The notes under the pieces: model-generated
Told to the model about the DNA's origin: nothing
Database searches by the model: none
The model's input: only the letters and a program-made list of their open reading frames with translations
Origin: WHSW01 sp963821345
Lineage (GTDB): Bacteria > Actinomycetota > Thermoleophilia > Solirubrobacterales > 70-9
Length of the DNA: 64,000 bases
Assembly (NCBI GenBank): GCA_963821345.1
Contig: CAWGDM010000001.1
Coordinates: forward strand, 372,001-436,000
Reading direction: 5' to 3'
Shown: positions 8,269 to 16,362 of the stretch, piece by piece
How positions within the stretch are numbered: position 1 is the stretch's first letter
How the letters are laid out: every line of letters begins with the position of its first letter
Made by a program: the position numbers and the translations under genes

Positions 8269-9678
8269 TCAGAGGTCCTCGGTACGGAAGCCGCCGTCGA
8301 GCCGCTCCGACGCCTCGGTCAACACCGACCGCAACACCGACTCGATCTCCTCGAACTGCTCGGTGTCGGCGATCAGCGGCGGCGCCAGCTGCACCACCGG
8401 GTCGCCGCGGTCGTCGGCGCGGCAGATCAGGCCCCGTCGGTACAGCTCGCCGGAGAGGAAGCCGCGCAGCAGGTGCTCGGACTCCTCGTGGCTGAAGCCC
8501 TCCCTGGTCTCCTGGTCCTTGACCAGCTCGATCGCGTGGAAGAAGCCGTCGCCGCGGACGTCGCCGACGATCGGAATCTCCCTCAGGCCGTCCAGCAGGC
8601 CGCGGAACTCGTCCTGCTTGCGCAGCACGTGGCCGCAGAGGTCCTCGCGCTCGAAGATGTCGAGGTTGGCGAGCGCGACCGCGGCGGCGACCGGGTGGCC
8701 GCCGAAGGTGAATCCGTGGGTGAACGACTCGGTCCCGCGGCTGAACGGCTCGTAGACGCGATCGGAGGCGATCAACGCCCCCATCGGCGCGTAGGCCGAG
8801 GTCAGCCCCTTGGCGGTGGTGATGATGTCGGGCTGGTAGCCGTAGCGGTCGCAGCCGAAGTAGTGGCCGAGCCGCCCCCAGGCGCAGATCACCTCGTCGG
8901 AGACCAGCAGCACGTCGTGGCGGTCGCAGATCTCGCGGACCCGCTGGAAGTAGCCGTCCTGCGGCGGGATGCAGCCGCCGGCGTTCTGCAACGGCTCGAG
9001 GATCACCGCGCCGACGGTCTCCGGGCCCTCGAACAGGATCTTCTCCTCGATCTGGTCAGCGGCCCAGAGCGGGTCGCGCCCCTCGGGCCAGTGGTAGCTG
9101 TTGGTGTTCGGCGCCTTGATCCCGCCGGGGACGAGCGGCTCGAAGTCGGTCCGCAGGGCCGTGATCCCGGTCGCCTGCAGGGCGCCGAGGGTGGTGCCGT
9201 GGTAGGCGACCTCCCGGGTGAGGAACTTGATCTTGCGCGGGTTACCGGTCCGCTGGTGGTAGGCGCGGACCAGCTTGATCGCCGACTCGACGGCCTCCGA
9301 GCCGCCCGAGGTGAAGAAGACGCGGTTGAGGTCGCCGGGGGTGATCGACGCGATCCGCTCGGCGAGCTCGATCGCGCGCGGATGCGCGTAGCTCCAGAGC
9401 ACGTAGAAGTCGAGCTCCTCGACCTGGCGCGCGGCGGCCTCGCCGAGCTCGGTGCGGCCGTGGCCGGCGTTGACGCAGAACAGCGCGGAGAGCCCGTCGA
9501 GGTAGCGCTTGCCGTGCTCGTCGAACACGTAGGAGCCCTCGCCCCGGGTGATGATCGGGACGTGGTTGACGCTGTCGTAGGAGCCCATCCGGGTGAAGTG
9601 CATCCACAGGTTGCGCTTCGCCGCCTCCTGCAGATCGGTCCCCGCAGCGGTCTTGATCGCCGTATCCGTTGACGCCAT
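8269..9678 (-). CDS. Class III (omega) aminotransferase, putrescine/pyruvate type
   Basis: This 469-residue PLP enzyme has the class III signatures FFTSGGSEAVESAIKL, AYHGTTLGALQATG, VSDEVICAWGRLG and the PLP lysine near residue 290 in TTAKGLTSAYAPMG. The GGHPVAAAVALANL segment is also typical. The N-terminal LWMHFTRMGSYD stretch resembles the putrescine-, taurine- or beta-alanine-pyruvate aminotransferase branch, which uses pyruvate as acceptor and makes alanine. The start ATG at 9678 has a good ribosome site (AAGGAGAG). It is the first gene of the operon with PucR, ald and the aldehyde dehydrogenase, and diverges from potA. The amine substrate is inferred from context (polyamine or similar). 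Confidence 0.88.
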   Translation of the reverse strand: MASTDTAIKTAAGTDLQEAAKRNLWMHFTRMGSYDSVNHVPIITRGEGSYVFDEHGKRYLDGLSALFCVNAGHGRTELGEAAARQVEELDFYVLWSYAHPRAIELAERIASITPGDLNRVFFTSGGSEAVESAIKLVRAYHQRTGNPRKIKFLTREVAYHGTTLGALQATGITALRTDFEPLVPGGIKAPNTNSYHWPEGRDPLWAADQIEEKILFEGPETVGAVILEPLQNAGGCIPPQDGYFQRVREICDRHDVLLVSDEVICAWGRLGHYFGCDRYGYQPDIITTAKGLTSAYAPMGALIASDRVYEPFSRGTESFTHGFTFGGHPVAAAVALANLDIFEREDLCGHVLRKQDEFRGLLDGLREIPIVGDVRGDGFFHAIELVKDQETREGFSHEESEHLLRGFLSGELYRRGLICRADDRGDPVVQLAPPLIADTEQFEEIESVLRSVLTEASERLDGGFRTEDL

Positions 9679-9797
9679 CTCTCTCCTTCCGCGGCTGTGA
9701 CTACCGGTCCAGCGTGCCTCGCCGTTCCGTACAAACCGTATCTGCCACGAGCCGCGAACTCAACCGGGATTCGGTTCAACTTCGCCGATCGGCTTGG

Positions 9798-9808
9798 TAC
9801 AACTTGTA
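9798..9808. promoter_or_regulatory. Candidate operator palindrome between aminotransferase and potA
   Basis: The 242-base divergent interval 9679-9920 holds no gene. It contains a perfect 5-1-5 palindrome TACAACTTGTA at 9798-9808 and a related but imperfect TACAAACCGTA at about 9728-9738. The interval is also lower in GC than its surroundings. The location fits an operator shared by both operons, with PucR as the obvious candidate regulator. There is no direct evidence of binding. Confidence 0.35.
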
Positions 9809-9920
9809 TAAGTGGAGTTGGACGTTTTGGGGCTTTCGCCACTTGCATCCTCGCCGGGTGCGACTTAGCCTGAGCGGCGTCCGCGTAGCCACGAATTTGT
9901 CTGATGAGGAGAGGACGGGT

Positions 9921-11045
9921 TTGAGCGAAGCGAGTGTGAACCTTGAGGGAGTCTCGAAGGCGTTTGACGACTTCGTCGCGGTCCGGGAGATGGACCTCGA
10001 GATCGGCCAGGGCGAGTTCTTCACCATGCTCGGCCCCTCCGGGTGCGGCAAGACGACGACCCTGCGGATGATCGCCGGCTTCGAGCAGCCGACCACCGGG
10101 GCGGTGAGGATCGAGGGCACCGACGTCGCCGGGCTGCCGGCGCACAAGCGGCCGACCAACACCGTCTTTCAGAGCTACGCCCTGTTCCCGCACCTGAGCG
10201 TGGGCGAGAACGTCGCCTTCGGGCTCGAGCGCAAGAAGGTCGACAAGGCCGAGGTCAAGCGCCGGGTCGAGTCCGAGCTCGAGCGGGTCGGGCTTGCGGC
10301 CGAGATCAACCGCCGCCCGAACCAGCTCTCGGGCGGCATGCAGCAGCGGGTCGCGCTGGCCCGGGCGCTGGTCAACCTGCCCAAGGTGCTGCTGCTCGAC
10401 GAGCCGCTTGGCGCCCTCGACCTGAAGCTGCGCAAGGGCCTGCAGCTGGAGCTGAAGCGGATCCAGCGCGACGTCGGGATCACCTTCGTCTACGTCACCC
10501 ACGACCAGGAGGAGGCGCTGACGATGTCGGACCGGATCGCGGTCATGAACCGCGGCCACATCGAGCAGTGCGACGGGCCCGAGGCGGTCTACGAGCGTCC
10601 GACGACGACCTTCGTCGCCGGCTTCATCGGCGTCTCCAACCTGATGCCGGGCCAGGTGACGCAGGCGGCCAACGGCGCCGCGGGACGGGTGAAGCTCGAC
10701 ACCGGGGTCGAGATCGAGGCCCCGACCGACGGGCTTTCGACCGGCGATCGCTGCCATGCGGTCGTCCGGCCGGAGAAGCTGGCGATCTCCTCGAACGGCG
10801 CCCCGGTGGCGAACGCGGGCTGGCCGCGGGTCGACGGCCAGGTCGAGAGCTCGGTCTTCCTCGGGACCGCGACCCAGATCGTGGTCCGGCTCGCGGGTGA
10901 CACGCGCTTGACCGTCCTGGTCCCGAACGCCGACGAGGCCGAGCGCAACCGGCTCCCGGGCGGGGGCGCCGACGTCAGCCTGTCGTGGGCGCCGGAGCAC
11001 ATCCACGTGGTCAGGGAGTCGGAGGCCGAGGCACCGGCCGCATGA
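9921..11045 (+). CDS. potA: Spermidine/putrescine-type ABC transporter ATPase
   Basis: This 374-residue ATPase has Walker A GPSGCGKTT (residues about 38-46), a Q-loop in TVFQSYALFPHLSV, signature LSGGMQQR (about 136), Walker B VLLLDEPLGALD (about 156-167) and the H-loop in YVTHDQEEAL. A C-terminal TOBE-like regulatory region (residues about 270-370) is typical of PotA. I chose the TTG at 9921 because GAGGAGAGGA lies 6 bases upstream and the ABC domain follows directly; the longer open frame upstream is promoter sequence. Its stop overlaps the potD start by 4 bases (ATGA). It powers uptake through PotB/PotC. Confidence 0.92.
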   Translation: MSEASVNLEGVSKAFDDFVAVREMDLEIGQGEFFTMLGPSGCGKTTTLRMIAGFEQPTTGAVRIEGTDVAGLPAHKRPTNTVFQSYALFPHLSVGENVAFGLERKKVDKAEVKRRVESELERVGLAAEINRRPNQLSGGMQQRVALARALVNLPKVLLLDEPLGALDLKLRKGLQLELKRIQRDVGITFVYVTHDQEEALTMSDRIAVMNRGHIEQCDGPEAVYERPTTTFVAGFIGVSNLMPGQVTQAANGAAGRVKLDTGVEIEAPTDGLSTGDRCHAVVRPEKLAISSNGAPVANAGWPRVDGQVESSVFLGTATQIVVRLAGDTRLTVLVPNADEAERNRLPGGGADVSLSWAPEHIHVVRESEAEAPAA

Positions 11046-12169
11046 GGGCGCGCAGGCTGATGCTCGCGTTCGGCGTGCTCGCCGCGCTCGTCTTCGCCGG
11101 CTGCGAGCAGGCGGTGATCGGCGGCCCCCAGACCGGCGAGGTGCAGACGGTCAAGGTCACGGGCAAGCCCTCCGGAGAGCTGACGATCTCCAACTGGCCG
11201 CTGTACATCGACAAGGAGACGATCGGCGACTTCGAGGACGCGACCGGGGTCTCGGTCAAGTACATCGAGGACGTCAACGACAACGCCGAGTTCTTCGGCA
11301 AGGTGCAGCCGCAGCTCGACCAGGGCGAGTCGGGCGGCCGCTCGATCTTCGTGGTCACCGACTGGATGGCGAACAAGATGCACGAGCTCGGCTACCTGCA
11401 GAACTTCGACAAGACGGCGATGGTCAACAACTACAAGAACCTCGTCCCGAGCCTCCAGAACCCGTCGTTCGACCCCAACCGCGACTTCTCGATGCCGTGG
11501 CAGACCGGCCTCACCGGGCTCACGGTCCGCAAGGACCTGGCCCCGGACGTGACCTCGATCTGCGACCTGTTCGACCCGCAGTACGCGGGCAAGGTCGAGA
11601 TGCTGACCGAGATGCGCGACACCGTGCCGCTGGTGATGAAGTGCATGGGCGTCGACCTCGACCAGGCGACCAAGGACGACTGGCTGGCGGCGATCGCGAA
11701 GATCCAGGACGCCGTCGACTCCGGCCAGATCCGCCGCTTCACCGGCAACGACTACGCCCGCGACCTCGCCCGCGGCGACGCGACCGCGGTGATCGGCTGG
11801 TCCGGTGACGCGGTCCAGCTGCAGGCCGACAACCCGGACATCGAGTGGCGGATGCCGGAGGAGGGCTGCATGATCTGGTCGGACAACATGGTGATCCCGA
11901 TCGGGGCGCCGAACCCGACCGCGGCCGAGGCGTTCATGAACTACGTCTACGACCCGGTCCACCAGGCGCAGATCGAGGCCTACGTCAACTACGTCTCGCC
12001 GGTCGCCGGAACCAAGGAGGTCCTGCTCAAGGACGACCCGGAGATCGCCAACAACAAGCTGATCTTCCCGCCCGACAAGTTCCTCGAGCCGTGCGACGTC
12101 GCGCCGACGATCACCGGCAAGGAGGAGCAGGAGATCACCCAGGCGTTCGAAACCGCGGTGAACGGGTGA
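11042..12169 (+). CDS. potD: Polyamine-type ABC transporter substrate-binding lipoprotein
   Basis: This 375-residue protein starts at the ATG overlapping the potA stop. It has a lipoprotein signal peptide with lipobox LVFAGC near residues 15-20, so it should be anchored outside the membrane. The mature protein has the PotD/PotF fold signature GELTISNWPLYIDKETI, and PWQTGLTGLTVRKDL and IPIGAPNPTAAEAFMNY blocks. Family members bind putrescine, spermidine or related amines; the exact ligand cannot be read here. It is the second gene of the potADBC operon. Confidence 0.9.
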   Translation: MRARRLMLAFGVLAALVFAGCEQAVIGGPQTGEVQTVKVTGKPSGELTISNWPLYIDKETIGDFEDATGVSVKYIEDVNDNAEFFGKVQPQLDQGESGGRSIFVVTDWMANKMHELGYLQNFDKTAMVNNYKNLVPSLQNPSFDPNRDFSMPWQTGLTGLTVRKDLAPDVTSICDLFDPQYAGKVEMLTEMRDTVPLVMKCMGVDLDQATKDDWLAAIAKIQDAVDSGQIRRFTGNDYARDLARGDATAVIGWSGDAVQLQADNPDIEWRMPEEGCMIWSDNMVIPIGAPNPTAAEAFMNYVYDPVHQAQIEAYVNYVSPVAGTKEVLLKDDPEIANNKLIFPPDKFLEPCDVAPTITGKEEQEITQAFETAVNG

Positions 12170-12173
12170 GCGC

Positions 12174-13040
12174 GTGAAGCAGAAACGGCTGACGCCGTAC
12201 CTGTTGCTGGCCCCGGGCCTGCTCTGGCTGATCTTCTTCTTCGTCGTCCCGCTCTACTACTCGGGCAAGCTGTCGCTGTACGGCGGCGACTCGCTCGAGC
12301 AGGGGTTCAGCTTCGACTGGGACTGGTCGAACTTCTCCGACAGCCTCTCGCTCTACGACGAGCAGTTCGTGCGCTCGCTGGTCTACGCGGGGATCTCGAC
12401 CATCCTCTGCCTGCTGATCGGCTACCCGCTCGCCTACGCGATCGCTTTCAAGGCCGGCAAGTGGCGCAACCTGTTCCTGTTCGCGGTAATCGCGCCGTTC
12501 TTCACCACGTATCTGATCCGGACCCTCGCCTGGGAGACGATCCTCTCCGACGAGAGCCCGGTGGTCGGCTTCCTGCAGACGATCGGCGTGGTCGCAGACG
12601 GCGGCCACGTGCTGGCGACGGCGCCGGCGGTGATCGCGGGGCTGACCTACAACTTCCTGCCATTCATGATCCTGCCGCTGTACGCGAGTCTCGAGCGCAT
12701 CGACGAGCGACTGATCGAGGCCGCAAACGACCTCTACGCCAGCGGCCGCACCGCCTTTCGCAAGGTGACCCTGCCGCTCACCGCTCCGGGGATCGTCGCC
12801 GGAACGCTGCTCACCTTCATCCCGGCGATGGGTGACTACGTGAACGCGTTCTTCCTCGGCGGGCCGAACAACAAGATGATCGGCAACTCGATCCAGTCGC
12901 TCTACATCACCCAGCGCGACTATCCGACCGCGGCCGCGCTCTCGTTCATCCTGATGGCCGGGATCATGGTGATCGTCCTCGTCTACATCCGTTTCGCCGG
13001 CTCCGAGGCGCTGATGGGCGATGAGGAGGCGCCGGCATGA
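12174..13040 (+). CDS. potB: Polyamine-type ABC transporter permease PotB
   Basis: This 288-residue inner-membrane permease has about six hydrophobic segments, the first at residues 6-25 (LTPYLLLAPGLLWLIFFFVV). The cytoplasmic EAA loop, which contacts the ATPase, reads EAANDLYASGRTAFRKVTLP near residues 182-201. The start is a GTG at 12174, four bases after the potD stop. The stop overlaps the potC ATG by 4 bases. It forms the transmembrane channel with PotC. Confidence 0.92.
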   Translation: MKQKRLTPYLLLAPGLLWLIFFFVVPLYYSGKLSLYGGDSLEQGFSFDWDWSNFSDSLSLYDEQFVRSLVYAGISTILCLLIGYPLAYAIAFKAGKWRNLFLFAVIAPFFTTYLIRTLAWETILSDESPVVGFLQTIGVVADGGHVLATAPAVIAGLTYNFLPFMILPLYASLERIDERLIEAANDLYASGRTAFRKVTLPLTAPGIVAGTLLTFIPAMGDYVNAFFLGGPNNKMIGNSIQSLYITQRDYPTAAALSFILMAGIMVIVLVYIRFAGSEALMGDEEAPA

Positions 13041-13897
13041 GCTGGATCAAGCGCAACGGGCTGATGGCGTTTGCGGTCCTGGTGGTGATCTACATGCTGC
13101 TGCCGATCGCGATCATCATCCTGTTCTCGTTCAACGATCCCGCCGGCCGCTACAACTTCACCTGGGTCGGGTTCACGCTCGAGCACTGGAAGAACGCGTT
13201 CGGGATCCCGGAGCTCAACGACGCCCTGCTCAAGAGCCTCGAGCTGGCGGCGCTGGCGACCCTGATCGCCACCGCGCTGGGGACGATGATCGCCCTGGCG
13301 CTGGTCCGCTACGAGTTCTTCGGGCGCAAGTCGGCGAACTTCCTGATCGTGATCCCGATGGCGACGCCCGAGGTCGTGATCGGCGCCGCGCTGCTGTCGA
13401 TGTTCCTCGTCTACGGGATCTCGCTCGGCTTCTCCACCCTGGTGATCGCCCACGTGATGTTCTGCATCAGCTTCGTCGTCGTCGTCGTCCGATCGCGGCT
13501 GATCGGCTTCGACCGGCGATTGGAGGAGGCTGCCCGCGACCTCGGGGCCGATGCGTTCACGACCTTCCGCAAGGTCACCCTGCCGCTGATCATGCCCGGA
13601 ATCGTCGGCGCCGGGATGCTCTCGTTCGCGCTCTCGATCGACGACTTCGTGATCTCGAACTTCAACTCCGGCACCACGGTCACTTTCCCGCTGTACATCT
13701 TCGGCGCCGCCCAGCGCGGGATCCCGGTCGAGGTCAACGTGATCGCGACGATCCTGTTCACGGTCACGGTGATCGCGATGGCGTTCACGATCTGGCAGCA
13801 GGCGCGGGCCGAGAAGCTCGCCTCGATCCGCCCCGAGCAGGAAGCGGACCCCGCGATCGCGCCGGCGACGCCGGCGGCCGGCGTCGCGGGCGGCTAA
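13037..13897 (+). CDS. potC: Polyamine-type ABC transporter permease PotC
   Basis: This 286-residue permease partners PotB. Hydrophobic segments begin at residues 9-30 (LMAFAVLVVIYMLLPIAII). The EAA loop reads EEAARDLGADAFTTFRKVTL, followed by PLIMPGIVGAGMLSF. PotC-type features include FSFNDP near residue 33 and the IDDFVISNF segment. The C-terminus ends in an alanine/proline-rich cytoplasmic tail. It is the last of the four overlapping pot genes; the APC permease starts 28 bases later. Confidence 0.92.
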   Translation: MSWIKRNGLMAFAVLVVIYMLLPIAIIILFSFNDPAGRYNFTWVGFTLEHWKNAFGIPELNDALLKSLELAALATLIATALGTMIALALVRYEFFGRKSANFLIVIPMATPEVVIGAALLSMFLVYGISLGFSTLVIAHVMFCISFVVVVVRSRLIGFDRRLEEAARDLGADAFTTFRKVTLPLIMPGIVGAGMLSFALSIDDFVISNFNSGTTVTFPLYIFGAAQRGIPVEVNVIATILFTVTVIAMAFTIWQQARAEKLASIRPEQEADPAIAPATPAAGVAGG

Positions 13898-13925
13898 GGC
13901 CGAGCGCGAGCGCCAGGCGGGTCTG

Positions 13926-15440
13926 ATGGAGAGCACCACCGCGAAGCTGACCGACGTGCCGCCCGGAGGCGGCGCCTCGAGCGGCGACAAGGGCCTGAAG
14001 ACCGGGGCGATCGGCCTGATCTCGAGCGTCGTGATCGGCGTCGCCTCGACCGCCCCCGGATACAGCCTCGCCGCCAGCCTCGGGTTCGTGGTCGCGGCCG
14101 GGGTCGGCCTGCAGTCGCCGGCGATCTTCCTGGTCGCCTTCCTGCCGATGCTCTGCATCGCCTTCGCCTACTACTACCTGAACCGCGACGACCCCGACTG
14201 CGGCACCACCTTCACCTGGGTGACCAACGCGATGGGCCCGAGGATGGGCTGGATCGGCGGCTGGGCGATCATCGTCGCCGACATCATCGTGATGGCGAAC
14301 CTGTCGCAGATCGCGGGCCTCTACTCGTTCCTGCTGTTCGGGATAGATAACCCGTCGACCCTCGCCGTGACCACGGTCGGCGTGCTGTGGATCGTGGTCA
14401 TGACCTACATCTGCACGGTCGGGATCGAGCTCTCGGCGAAGACCCAGTGGTATCTGCTCGGCGCCGAGATCGCCACCCTCGCCCTGTTCGCGATCGTCGC
14501 CCTGGTCAGGGTCTACGCGGGTGACTTCCCCGACTCGATCGACCCGTCGCTGTCATGGCTGAACCCGTTCCAGATCGACTCGACAACGGCGCTCGTGGAC
14601 GGGGTCCTGGTCGCGGTGTTCATCTACTGGGGCTGGGACAGCGCCGTGACCGTCAACGAGGAGACCGAGGACCCGCGCGAGGGGCCCGGGCGCTCGGCGG
14701 TGATCTCGACCCTGATCCTGCTCGGGATCTACGTGATCGTCGCGGTCGCGGCGCAGGCCGTCCATGGCCCGGAGTTCCTCGCCCACCACAAGGACGACGT
14801 GCTCTCGGGCCTCGGGACCGACGTCCTCCCCTCGCCGCTCGACAAGCTGCTGATCATCGCCGTGCTGACGTCGGCGGCGGCATCGACCCAGACGACCATC
14901 CTGCCCACGGCGCGGACCTCGCTGTCGATGGCAGCCGTGCGGGCGATCCCAAAGACGTTTGCCGCCGTACATCGCCGGTTCCAGACGCCGCACGTCTCGA
15001 CGATCGTCATGGGCGCGATCTCGATCGTCTGGTACGTCGGCCTGACCCTGGTCTCCGAGGACGTTCTTGGAGACTCGATCGCGGCGCTCGGCCTGATGAT
15101 CGCCTTCTATTACGGGCTCACCGGCTTCGCCTGCACCTGGTATTTCCGCCACGAGATCTTCAAGAGCGCGAAGGGGTTCTTCGCGGTCGGGGTGATGCCG
15201 CTGCTCGGCGGGATCAGCCTCGCCTACATCTTCTTCAAGTCGGCAGCCGACCTCGCCGAGCCCGGCAAGCGCGACATCCTCGGCGTCGGCCCGCCGCTCG
15301 CGATCGCGATCGCCTTCGGCGTGCTCGGCATCATCCTGATGATCGCCCAGCGGATCAACTCGCCCGAGTTCTTCCAACGCAAGGCGAAGACGGCGCCGCC
15401 GGGCAGCCTCGACCCCGAGCCCGTACCCGAGGGGGGCTAG
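13926..15440 (+). CDS. APC-family amino acid/amine permease
   Basis: This 504-residue integral membrane protein has about twelve hydrophobic segments. The APC superfamily start reads LKTGAIGLISSVVIGVAST and APGYSLAASLG, the unwound first helix that binds substrate. The DDPDCGTTFTWVTNAMGPRM block and VNEETEDPREGPGRSA loop are typical of actinobacterial APC permeases. The N-terminus (about 30 residues) is cytoplasmic and the C-terminus is charged. It would import an amino acid or amine by proton or solute coupling. It follows potC by 28 bases and precedes a universal stress protein by 2, so it probably belongs to the same transcript. Confidence 0.88.
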   Translation: MESTTAKLTDVPPGGGASSGDKGLKTGAIGLISSVVIGVASTAPGYSLAASLGFVVAAGVGLQSPAIFLVAFLPMLCIAFAYYYLNRDDPDCGTTFTWVTNAMGPRMGWIGGWAIIVADIIVMANLSQIAGLYSFLLFGIDNPSTLAVTTVGVLWIVVMTYICTVGIELSAKTQWYLLGAEIATLALFAIVALVRVYAGDFPDSIDPSLSWLNPFQIDSTTALVDGVLVAVFIYWGWDSAVTVNEETEDPREGPGRSAVISTLILLGIYVIVAVAAQAVHGPEFLAHHKDDVLSGLGTDVLPSPLDKLLIIAVLTSAAASTQTTILPTARTSLSMAAVRAIPKTFAAVHRRFQTPHVSTIVMGAISIVWYVGLTLVSEDVLGDSIAALGLMIAFYYGLTGFACTWYFRHEIFKSAKGFFAVGVMPLLGGISLAYIFFKSAADLAEPGKRDILGVGPPLAIAIAFGVLGIILMIAQRINSPEFFQRKAKTAPPGSLDPEPVPEGG

Positions 15441-15442
15441 CG

Positions 15443-15853
15443 GTGGGCGAGATCATCGTCGGCTACGACGGCACCGAGTGTGCGCGGGCAGCTTTGCGGG
15501 CGGCATGCGACCTCGCCGGGGCGACCGGCGACGAGGTCGTGCTCGCCTACGGATACGAGCCCTACCACGGGGCAGGCGACGTCGGCCCGCACCGCGACGC
15601 ACTTCGCGAGCTGGGCAAACAGGTGACCTCCGAGGGCCGGCAGCAGGCCACGGGCCTGGGGGTCGAGGTCACGGTCGAGCTGGTCGCCGAGCGGCCGGCC
15701 GACGCGCTGGCGAAGCTCGGCGCCGAGCGCGGCGCCCGCTGCGTGGTGGTCGGCACCTACGGCGAATCGGCGCTCAAGGGGGCACTGCTGGGCGCGACCC
15801 CGCACAAGCTGCTCGCGATCAGCGAGGTGCCGGTGCTGGTCGTGCCCGACTAG
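15443..15853 (+). CDS. Universal stress protein (UspA family)
   Basis: A single 136-residue Usp domain. It begins VGEIIVGYDGTECARAALR (the GYDGS/T nucleotide-loop start) and ends with the ATP-binding block VVVGTYGESALKGALLG followed by SEVPVLVVPD, matching the usual G-2x-G-9x-G(S/T) region. The start is the GTG at 15443, two bases after the permease stop, with a GAGGGGGG ribosome site. Usp genes often follow APC permeases and may modulate them. Its last 4 bases overlap the convergent DUF6328 gene (CTAG). Confidence 0.9.
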   Translation: MGEIIVGYDGTECARAALRAACDLAGATGDEVVLAYGYEPYHGAGDVGPHRDALRELGKQVTSEGRQQATGLGVEVTVELVAERPADALAKLGAERGARCVVVGTYGESALKGALLGATPHKLLAISEVPVLVVPD

Positions 15854-16326
15854 CGGTGCCTGGAGTCGCGAAGGTCACGCGCGATCGGCGCCAAGAACCA
15901 GATCCAGGCGATCGCCAGGCCGAAGGCGCCGGTGACGATCACCGTCAGAGCCGACTCGTAGACGACCTGAGTGATCAGCATCAGCACGCCGCAGATCGCC
16001 AGCGCCTCGAACACGATCCCCGCGAGCGCGAGCCGGTTCGAGCTCCCGACGATCCACCTCTTGTCGAGGTCGCGGAAGCGGACCCGGTGGCGGGCGGTCG
16101 GGGCGATCAGGCACGCCGAGGCCGCGGCGCAGAGCAGCAGGGTGACGAAGTAGACGGTCTTCTCGAACTCGGTCACCTGCGCCCATCCCTGCTGGAAGGG
16201 GACGATCAGCAGGAAGGCGAACGTGACCTGGATCCCGACCAGGACCACGCGCAGCTCCTGCAGCAACTCCATCAGGTTGCGGTCCAGCCGCTCCGCTTCG
16301 CTCTCCTCGCGTCCGTGCTCGGCCAT
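15850..16326 (-). CDS. DUF6328-type four-helix membrane protein
   Basis: This 158-residue protein has an acidic, soluble N-terminus (about 30 residues, ERLDRNLMELLQELRVVLVG) followed by four hydrophobic segments at roughly 28-48, 62-82, 102-124 and 128-148. The pattern LLQELRVVLVGIQVTFAFLL and RFRDLDKRWIVGSSNRLAL resembles DUF6328, a family of uncharacterised actinobacterial membrane proteins. No function is known. It converges on the Usp gene and lies 36 bases from the divergent ALDH gene. Confidence 0.75.
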   Translation of the reverse strand: MAEHGREESEAERLDRNLMELLQELRVVLVGIQVTFAFLLIVPFQQGWAQVTEFEKTVYFVTLLLCAAASACLIAPTARHRVRFRDLDKRWIVGSSNRLALAGIVFEALAICGVLMLITQVVYESALTVIVTGAFGLAIAWIWFLAPIARDLRDSRHR

Positions 16327-16362
16327 GCGGGCGTACCTACCCCGCGCCGGTAGCATCGAATC

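Noticed and set aside
6549..8495. A long plus-strand open frame opposite the PucR-type regulator
   Set aside because: It is a high-GC antisense shadow: arginine-, glycine- and alanine-rich with no motif, while the other strand has full PucR domains. The same applies to long frames at 3987-5189, 23516-25657 and 54961-57684.
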